A DNA stretch of 25,918 nucleotides, taken from contig JAEWGK010000269.1 of assembly GCA_023388385.1 (NCBI GenBank), forward strand, positions 1-25,918. Direction: 5' to 3'. Below the pieces are notes generated by a model, which saw nothing but the letters and a program-made list of their open reading frames with translations, did not search any database and had not been told where the DNA came from. The translations under genes were made by a program, and so were the position numbers. This document shows positions 20,718 to 25,918 of this stretch, one piece after another. Within the stretch, counting starts at the first letter, position 1. Each line of letters starts with the position of its first letter. Origin of the DNA: Actinomycetes bacterium (GTDB lineage: Bacteria; Actinomycetota; Actinomycetes; Mycobacteriales; Mycobacteriaceae).

Positions 20718-22169
20718 GTGACGAAGCCACTGACCACACCGGGGTCGCCGGAGGCGGCCGACCATCCCGTCAATCAGTACCCGGGGCACCTGAAGGCGCT
20801 CATCCTCGGATTCCAGCACGTCCTGGCCGCGTACGCGGGAGCCGTCGCGGTCCCCCTGTTCGTCGGCTGGGCGCTGGTCGACGCGGGGAGGATGTCCCCG
20901 TCGGACATCCCGCACCTCATCGCCGCCGATCTGTTCGTCGCCGGCATCGCGACGATCGTCCAGTCGGTGGGCCTCTGGCGCTTCGGCGTCCGACTGCCGC
21001 TCATCCAGGGCTGCACGTTCTCCGCGGCCATCCCGATGGTCACCATCGGCGGCACCTACGGCGTGCCGGCCATTTACGGCGCCGTCATCGCCTCGGGCGT
21101 GTTCATGATGGTCTTCGCGCCACTGTTCGCCTCCCTGCTGCGGTTGTTCCCGCCGCTGGTGACCGGCACGGTGCTGCTCATCATCGGCACGACGCTCATG
21201 CCGGTGGCGGCCGACTGGGTCGGCGGCGGCGCGGCCGTGAAGGGCACCGACGCCTACGGCACGCCGCAGAACCTGGCCATCGCCTTCTTCGTGCTGGCCT
21301 TCATCCTGGTCATCGATCGTTGGGGGCCGCCGATGCTGTCGCGCATCGCGGTGCTGCTCGGGCTGATCGTCGGCCTGCTGGTCTGCATCCCGCTGGGCAT
21401 GGTCGACTGGTCCGGCACCGCCGAGTCCCCCGCCCTCGGCCTGACCACCCCGTTCTACTTCGGCCTGCCGGAGTTCGTGCCCGCCGCCGTTCTGGCGATG
21501 TGCATCGTATCCCTGGTGACGATGGTCGAGGCCACCGGCGACGTCCTGGCCATCGGCGAGATCACCGACGCCAAGGTCGACGACCGCCGCATCGCCGACA
21601 CACTGCGCGCCGACGGCGCCGCGACGGTCCTCGGCGGCATCTTCAACACCTTCCAGTACACCGCGTTCGCGCAGAACATCGGCGTGCTGAGCCTCACCGG
21701 CGTCCGCTCCCGCTGGGTCACCGCGGTCGCCGGCGGCTTCCTCATCATCCTCGGCCTCCTGCCGAAGACCGCCGCCATCGTCGCGGCCATCCCCGCCCCG
21801 GTCCTCGGCGGCGCGGGCATCGCCCTGTTCGGCATGGTCGCCGCCGCCGGCGTGCGCACGCTGTCGGGCGTGAAGTTCACGGAGTCCAACATCGTGGTCG
21901 TCGCCGTGCCGCTGGCCCTGGGCCTGCTGCCGGCCGTCGCGCCGTCGCTGTTCTCCTCGCTGCCGGCGTGGTCCCAGACGTTCCTGTCGTCGGGCATCGT
22001 GATCGGCTCCGTGGCGGCAATCCTGCTCAACCTCATGTTCAACACCGGCGCCCGCGCCCCGAAATCGGCGCCGGAGACCGCGCACGACACGTTCCGCGGC
22101 AAGCTCAACCTCGCCGACGCCGACCACGACGGCTTCGGCGGGGTGGCGGGCCGACGGGTCAGCGGGTGA
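20718..22169 (+). CDS. NCS2 family nucleobase:cation symporter (xanthine/urate/uracil permease)
   Basis: The 483-residue protein has about 14 hydrophobic segments of the nucleobase-ascorbate transporter fold and imports a purine or pyrimidine base with protons. Family motifs are LGFQHVLAAYAGAVAVPL near 33-50 (QH motif), LPLIQGCTFSAAIPM, MVEATGDVLAIGEI with the substrate-binding Glu, and the NAT signature within FNTFQYTAFAQNIGVLSLTGVRSRWV. The latter is closer to the xanthine/urate group (PbuX, YgfU) than to UraA, so xanthine or urate is the likelier substrate. The start is GTG 20718, supported by family length and the adjacent -10 box; the longer frame upstream runs through the end of sdaA and is rejected. 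The C-terminus overlaps the convergent protease gene by 11 bases. Confidence 0.92.
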   Translation: MTKPLTTPGSPEAADHPVNQYPGHLKALILGFQHVLAAYAGAVAVPLFVGWALVDAGRMSPSDIPHLIAADLFVAGIATIVQSVGLWRFGVRLPLIQGCTFSAAIPMVTIGGTYGVPAIYGAVIASGVFMMVFAPLFASLLRLFPPLVTGTVLLIIGTTLMPVAADWVGGGAAVKGTDAYGTPQNLAIAFFVLAFILVIDRWGPPMLSRIAVLLGLIVGLLVCIPLGMVDWSGTAESPALGLTTPFYFGLPEFVPAAVLAMCIVSLVTMVEATGDVLAIGEITDAKVDDRRIADTLRADGAATVLGGIFNTFQYTAFAQNIGVLSLTGVRSRWVTAVAGGFLIILGLLPKTAAIVAAIPAPVLGGAGIALFGMVAAAGVRTLSGVKFTESNIVVVAVPLALGLLPAVAPSLFSSLPAWSQTFLSSGIVIGSVAAILLNLMFNTGARAPKSAPETAHDTFRGKLNLADADHDGFGGVAGRRVSG

Positions 22170-23010
22170 TGACGCGGAGGCCGAGCTGCGCCGCCGCGGC
22201 CCCCTCGACGAGCTCCGCGTAGGATTCGTCGGGCACGTTGATGCCCACGCTGCCGAGGATGCCGACGGCGGCGATGCCGCCGTCCTTTCCCGTCGTCCAC
22301 ACCGGCGATCCGCTGTCGCCCTCGATCGCCGTGACCCCGAACGCGATGTCGGTTGGGTGCCACACGCCGCCCTCGACGCCGCGGCGTTCCCCGCAGGCGA
22401 CGCCGGACATCTGGCCGGCGAAGCACAGCTCGGGCCCCTCCCGGAGGACGTCCCACGGCATCGCGACGGATGACGGGGCCCGATCGGGCCCGATGATCGC
22501 CGGGTCCGCCGACGATGGATCGTCGAGTGCGATGAACCCCAGATCCAGGTCCCGGACATACGGGCCGTCGTCGCGCGACTCCGTGAAACGACCGATGACG
22601 GCGGGGCCCATGAACGTGTCGACGGCGACCTCATCGCCCACGTCCCCGCAGTGGCCGGCGGTGAGGAACCCGATCCGGCCCTCCGGATCCTCCGCCATGA
22701 AGCCGAAGGTGCAGGTCGTGTCCGCGTCGACGTTGACGTAGGAGCCGCCGGGCCGGGGCTTCGCCGTGAACTCGGCGTCCTCTCCGGCGAACGCCGAGAC
22801 CAGCACCATCAGCCCGACGGTCACAGCACCTATCGCGATGAGGCCCACGGCGGCCGCGAGGCAGCCGGACGCGCCGCCGCGACCACGGCGGGGAGCCGGC
22901 GGGAGGGGCGGCAGGGGTTGCGGGGGCCAGGCCCCGGGGCCGCCGTAGCCGGGGTCGGGGCGGCCGTGCCATCCGGGTCCGGGTGGCCCGGGCGGTGGGG
23001 CGGCGGGCAT
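22159..23010 (-). CDS. Membrane-anchored trypsin-like serine protease
   Basis: The 283-residue product starts with a Pro/Gly-rich cytosolic stretch (1-40), a short basic patch, one membrane helix at about 51-75, and then an extracellular S1-fold domain. The triad is His120 in LTAGHCGD, Asp156 in [10 protein letters not shown] and Ser233 in EGDSGSPVW. Cys100 with Cys121 and Cys196 with Cys206 look like paired disulfides. It is short for an S1 protease and resembles alpha-lytic-like or mycobacterial surface proteases without a pro-domain. The start ATG 23010 has a -10-like CATGAT six bases upstream; the 36-residue in-frame extension upstream has no family support. It converges on the permease gene, ending inside that gene's last codons. 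The substrate is unknown. Confidence 0.85.
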   Translation of the reverse strand: MPAAPPPGPPGPGWHGRPDPGYGGPGAWPPQPLPPLPPAPRRGRGGASGCLAAAVGLIAIGAVTVGLMVLVSAFAGEDAEFTAKPRPGGSYVNVDADTTCTFGFMAEDPEGRIGFLTAGHCGDVGDEVAVDTFMGPAVIGRFTESRDDGPYVRDLDLGFIALDDPSSADPAIIGPDRAPSSVAMPWDVLREGPELCFAGQMSGVACGERRGVEGGVWHPTDIAFGVTAIEGDSGSPVWTTGKDGGIAAVGILGSVGINVPDESYAELVEGAAAAQLGLRVITR

Positions 23011-23016
23011 AGCGCA

Positions 23017-23022
23017 ATCATG
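23017..23022 (-). promoter_or_regulatory. -10 box of a probably leaderless protease mRNA
   Basis: CATGAT on the minus strand matches TATGAT in five of six positions and ends six bases before the ATG at 23010. No ribosome binding site is seen, so the transcript is probably leaderless. Confidence 0.45.
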
Positions 23023-23145
23023 CCACGCCGGCGCACCGGTACCGCTGCGCATCCACCACGGCACCGGAGCGTTATGGCGCACGGGCCGGCCTTTCGCCGG
23101 TCTTCCTTTGAAAGACACCGCGGATCCGCCCGGATGTAACCCCCC

Positions 23146-23167
23146 GTTCGCCCATCGAACCTATCGT
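23146..23167 (+). promoter_or_regulatory. Candidate pit promoter with adjacent inverted repeat
   Basis: TATCGT (23162-23167) fits TANNNT and is the best -10 candidate in the 265-base gap between the protease and pit genes, giving a leader of about 100 bases. Directly upstream is GTTCG-CCCAT-CGAAC (23146-23160), a perfect five-base inverted repeat in the region where an operator could lie. No -35 box and no recognised Pho-type repeat are seen; the rest of the gap holds nothing else I can support. Confidence 0.35.
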
Positions 23168-23275
23168 TCCGGCCGCGCTCATGTGCGTGGTGCATGCCGA
23201 CCACGACCGCGCGGTCCGCCGCGGAGCGCGCGAACCACCCGACCCCGAGCGCTCATGCAGCGGAAAGGAACGGCA

Positions 23276-24886
23276 ATGCCGACGAAAGACGCGAACCCGG
23301 CGGTCATGACGACCGCCGAGGGGAACAAGACCGACTGGGGGTGGCACCTCTGCTTCGGCGGCCTCCTCGTCGTCACCCTCATCGCCTTCATCATGTGGGG
23401 CAACGGGTACGTGAACGACGGCGCCCACGTCATCCTGCTGGTCACCGCGATCATCTTCGCCGTCTTCATGGCCTTCAACATCGGCGGCAACGACGTCGCC
23501 AACTCCTTCGGCACCTCGGTCGGCGCGGGCACGCTGTCGCTGAAGCAGGCGCTCGTCGTCGCCGCGATCTTCGAGGTCTCCGGTGCCGTCCTCGCCGGCG
23601 GCGAGGTCACGGACACGGTGCGCTCCGGCATCGTCGACCTCAACGCCATCGACGGGCTGGACCCGATGGAGTTCGTCTACATCATGATGGCGGCGCTCCT
23701 CGGGGCGGCGATCTGGCTTCTGGTGGCCACCCGCATGGGCTGGCCGGTGTCGACCACCCACTCCATCGTCGGCGGCATCGTCGGCGCCGCGCTGACCGTC
23801 GGCTTCATCACGGGCAAGGGCGGTTGGAGCATGGTCCAGTGGGACGAGATCGGCAAGATCGCCATCTCCTGGGTCCTCTCCCCCGTCCTGGGTGGCCTGG
23901 CCGCCTGGCTGCTGTTCAGCTGGATCAAGCGCGCGATCCTCGTCTACAACGAGACCGCCGACAAGCGCCTGCGCGACATCAAGGTCCGCCGCGCCGAATT
24001 GCGCGAGGCGCACAAGAAGAGCTTCGAGCGCCTCACCGAGCTGCAGCAGATCTCCTACACCAACGCGATGGCCCGCGATGCCGCCGTCATCGCCGAGGAG
24101 GACTTCGACCCGGACAGCCTCGAGTCCGACTACTACAGGGAACTGCACGCCCTCAACAAGGAAGCCGACGATCTTGACGCCCACCACGCGCTCGAGCAGT
24201 GGGTGCCGCTGCTGGCCGCCCTGGGCGCGGTCATCATCACCGCGATGATGCTGTTCAAGGGCCTGAAGAACCTGTCCGTCGACTTCAGCGCGCTGCAGAA
24301 TCTCCTCATCATGGGCATGGTCGGCGCCGCGGTGTGGATGGCCGTCTTCATCTTCGCGAAGACCCTGAAGAAGCATTCGCTGTCCCGGTCCACGTTCCTT
24401 CTGTTCTCCTGGATGCAGGTGTTCACCGCCTCCGCGTTCGCGTTCTCCCACGGCTCGAACGACATCGCCAACGCCATCGGCCCGTTCGTCGCCGTCCTCG
24501 ACGTGCTGAAGACCGGCGAGATCCGGGACGAGGCCACGGTGCCGGTCGCCGTCATGGTCGCGATGGGCATCGCGCTGATCTCCGGCCTCTGGTTCATCGG
24601 CCGCTACGTCATCAAGACCGTCGGTTCCGGCCTGACCGAGATGCACCCGTCGTCCGGCTTCGCCGCCGAGCTCTCCGCCGCGGCCGTCGTCATGGCAGCT
24701 TCGCTGGCCGGTCTGCCGGTCTCCTCGACCCACATCCTCATCGGCGCGGTCCTCGGCGTCGGCATCGTCAACCGGGCCGCGAACTGGAACCTGATGAAGC
24801 CCATCGCGCTGGCCTGGGTCATCACCCTGCCGTCGGCGGCCCTCATCGCCGCGGCCACGGTGTCCGTCCTGCGGGTCGTCTTCTGA
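23276..24886 (+). CDS. pit: Pit family inorganic phosphate transporter
   Basis: This is a low-affinity, proton-coupled phosphate carrier in the cytoplasmic membrane. The 536-residue protein shows the duplicated PHO-4 architecture: the first copy of the signature is [22 protein letters not shown] near 66-88 and the second [18 protein letters not shown] near 390-407. Each is followed by a pore-helix repeat, [15 protein letters not shown] and [16 protein letters not shown] charged cytosolic loop (about 220-310) separates the halves. The first signature reads GGNDVAN rather than the usual GANDVAN, a conservative change. The start ATG 23276 has AAAGGAA six bases upstream, unlike the leaderless neighbours; longer open frame upstream is rejected. 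It stands alone, with no PhoU-like partner in the window. Confidence 0.94.
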   Translation: MPTKDANPAVMTTAEGNKTDWGWHLCFGGLLVVTLIAFIMWGNGYVNDGAHVILLVTAIIFAVFMAFNIGGNDVANSFGTSVGAGTLSLKQALVVAAIFEVSGAVLAGGEVTDTVRSGIVDLNAIDGLDPMEFVYIMMAALLGAAIWLLVATRMGWPVSTTHSIVGGIVGAALTVGFITGKGGWSMVQWDEIGKIAISWVLSPVLGGLAAWLLFSWIKRAILVYNETADKRLRDIKVRRAELREAHKKSFERLTELQQISYTNAMARDAAVIAEEDFDPDSLESDYYRELHALNKEADDLDAHHALEQWVPLLAALGAVIITAMMLFKGLKNLSVDFSALQNLLIMGMVGAAVWMAVFIFAKTLKKHSLSRSTFLLFSWMQVFTASAFAFSHGSNDIANAIGPFVAVLDVLKTGEIRDEATVPVAVMVAMGIALISGLWFIGRYVIKTVGSGLTEMHPSSGFAAELSAAAVVMAASLAGLPVSSTHILIGAVLGVGIVNRAANWNLMKPIALAWVITLPSAALIAAATVSVLRVVF

Positions 24887-24897
24887 CCAACAGCGCG

Positions 24898-24919
24898 CCG
24901 GCGGCCTTCCCGCCGCCGG
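24898..24919 (+). terminator. Hairpin terminator after pit
   Basis: CCGGCGG (24898-24904) pairs perfectly with CCGCCGG (24913-24919) around an eight-base loop, beginning 12 bases after the pit stop codon. There is no T-run. Confidence 0.5.
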
Positions 24920-24968
24920 GCACGCGACCTCTCGCCGCAGCGCATGGGGCACGAAGGCGGAACGACTG

Positions 24969-25353
24969 AAGCTGTCGACGGCGACGACCCTCATCACCAC
25001 CAACGACCCGGTGAAGATTGCCGAGGACTTCGCCTTCCTCCAGCATCTCTCCGGCGGTCGGGTCGATCTCATGATGGGCCGCGGCAACACCGGACCGGTC
25101 TACCAGTGGTTCGGCAAGGACATCCGCCAGGGAATCCCCCTCGCCGTGGAGAACTACCACCTGCTGCGGCGCCTCTGGCGCGAGCGGCCGCTCAACTGGT
25201 CCGGCCAGTTCCGCACGCCGCTGCAGGGCTACGTCTCCACCCCGTGGCCGCTACAACACCTTCTGGAACAAGGAGCACACGGCGAAGATGGTGGGCATCT
25301 ACCGCCGCGAATTCGAGCGCTACGGCCACGGGGGCGCCGAACAGGCCATCGTC
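24969..25353 (+). pseudogene. Remnant of an LLM-class flavin-dependent oxidoreductase gene
   Basis: Two pieces of one family can be read in different frames. Piece 1 (24969-25250) encodes KLSTATTLITTNDPVK, then an EDFAFLQHLSGGRVDLMMGRG core, YQWFGKDIRQGIPLAVENYHLLRRLW, and FRTPLQGYVSTPWP. Piece 2 (25252-25353, shifted frame) encodes YNTFWNKEHTAKMVGIYRREFERYGHGGAEQAIV. In intact luciferase-like monooxygenases of this group these are separated by about 30-40 residues, preceded by about 70-80 residues, and followed by over 100. Start, middle and end are therefore missing, and no frame can produce a working TIM barrel. Two reading-frame tracks open across the region are by-products. There is no insertion sequence or repeat at the break. 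Codon bias is still that of the genome, suggesting recent decay. Confidence 0.8.
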
Positions 25354-25612
25354 GACACGGCAGCTGGCCGACATGCTCGCCGACGCCTCCGTCGCCGCGA
25401 TCACCAGCCACGGCGAGGCCACGGCGTCGCTCCACTGAACGCGCGCGTCGATCGCGCGGCCGGCCGTCCGGCGCGGGCGTCGAGGAGACGGGGGCCTCCT
25501 TCGACTCGCTCCTGCGTGGGCACATGGGCTGACACTTGTCCACGGCCGGATCCCCATCCACCATCGCCGCCGTCGGCCCGCGCACGCGAGCAGGCGATGT
25601 CGGGCCCGCCCG
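25354..25612 (+). other. Non-genic stretch with coding-like debris
   Basis: No intact gene is seen between the oxidoreductase remnant and the DUF2786 gene. Two short open ends have genome-like codon use: 25361-25438, ending QLADMLADASVAAITSHGEATASLH, and about 25473-25532, ending GVEETGASFDSLLRGHMG. Each looks like the C-terminal end of a lost gene, but neither is recognised. They may be debris of the same deletion events or chance frames. Confidence 0.3.
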
Positions 25613-25618
25613 TACGAT
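25613..25618 (+). promoter_or_regulatory. -10 box of a probably leaderless DUF2786 mRNA
   Basis: TACGAT, identical to the hexamer before the NCS2 permease, ends six bases before the ATG at 25625, so transcription probably begins at the start codon. No Shine-Dalgarno is present. Confidence 0.5.
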
Positions 25619-25624
25619 GCGGCG

Positions 25625-25918
25625 CATGGGGAATCGACGAGACGTCATCCGCGGCCGCATCCGCGCTCTGCTCAATCAGGCGGCCGACCAGGAGGGCACG
25701 CCGGAGGGGGAAATCTTCGAGGCGAAGGCGCTGGAGCTCCTCGTCCGCCACGGGCTCACGGAACAGGATCTGCTGGACGGGGATGCCGCCGATCCGCGGG
25801 AGATCGTGGAGCGCACCGTCGAGGTGACCGGGAGCTACCTCCCCCAACGCCTCGGCCTGTTCGGGGCACTGGCGTCGGCGCTTCACTGCGCCTGCGCCAC
25901 GCGCCCGCTCGGGGGCTC
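25625..25918 (+). CDS. DUF2786 domain protein (3' end cut by window edge)
   Basis: The first 98 codons are visible. Residues about 7-47 (VIRGRIRALLNQAADQEGTPEGEIFEAKALELLVRHGL) match the short helical DUF2786 domain, whose usual form is IRxLLxxAxxxGTxxExxAAxxKAxELLxKxGL. The next part, RTVEVTGSYLPQRLGLFGALASALHC, fits the region often following it. The function of the domain is unknown; it occurs in many actinobacterial and phage-encoded proteins. The ATG at 25625 is supported by the directly upstream -10 box and by the position of the domain. No partner gene can be inferred from the visible part, since the upstream neighbour is a pseudogene. Confidence 0.8.

Noticed and set aside
23156..23170. 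LexA (SOS) box-like CGAAC-N5-GTTCC at the pit promoter
   Set aside because: Spacing is five rather than four and the outer base is wrong; a phosphate carrier is not an expected SOS target.
23139..23170. Pho box of tandem GTTC-type repeats before pit
   Set aside because: The two GTTC units are 20 bases apart, not an 11-base direct repeat, and the corynebacterial PhoR-type sequence is absent.
23181..23308. Possible leader peptide [15 protein letters not shown] upstream of and overlapping pit
   Set aside because: It has no ribosome binding site, overlaps the pit start in another frame, and its codon use is not coding-like; there is no attenuator structure after it.
24944..25438. 165-codon open frame as an intact small gene
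   Set aside because: Most of it reads the oxidoreductase remnant in the wrong frame; only its last 26 codons look coding-like and they match nothing I recognise.

Overview
The window comes from a high-GC actinobacterial chromosome, almost certainly a Corynebacterium or a close relative. Three things support this: strong GC bias at third codon positions; EF-P, AlaS, AspS and AroB sequences of corynebacterial type, recognised from memory; and a gene order (aspS, rarA, alaS, ruvX, mltG, aroE, prepilin peptidase, aroC, aroK, aroB, aroQ, pepQ, efp, nusB) that parallels the mycobacterial/corynebacterial core. No tRNA, rRNA, CRISPR array, insertion sequence or prophage gene was seen. This is mainly a core housekeeping region.

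Layout, minus strand (1-18214). At the left edge is the start of a pyrimidine operon, pyrR-pyrB (pyrB runs off the window), preceded by an RNA hairpin that looks like a PyrR-binding element enclosing the pyrR ribosome binding site. A hairpin terminator separates it from the shikimate/translation cluster: alaS-ruvX, mltG-aroE, an A24 prepilin peptidase, aroC-aroK-aroB-aroQ-pepQ, then efp-nusB. Five steps of chorismate synthesis (AroB, AroQ, AroE, AroK, AroC) sit here together with factors for transcription (NusB), translation (EF-P, AlaRS) and cell-wall trimming (MltG). Many junctions are 4-base ATGA/GTGA stop/start overlaps. Upstream, aspS, an APH-fold protein and rarA form another co-directional group.

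Layout, right part (18240-25918). A membrane-anchored zinc metallopeptidase, an iron-sulfur L-serine dehydratase, an NCS2 purine/pyrimidine permease, a convergent trypsin-like protease, a Pit-type phosphate transporter, the wreck of a flavin-dependent LLM-class oxidoreductase gene, and the start of a DUF2786 gene. Five of these genes appear to have an extended -10 hexamer only 6-8 nt before the start codon, which implies leaderless transcripts.

I did not find a convincing undescribed multi-gene system. The points most worth a second look are the SD-sequestering PyrR hairpin, the APH-fold protein whose catalytic HxD motif is missing, the AspRS residues typical of non-discriminating enzymes, the run of leaderless promoters, the palindrome over the presumed efp promoter, and the decayed oxidoreductase locus. 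All homology statements rest on motif recognition, not on a database search.
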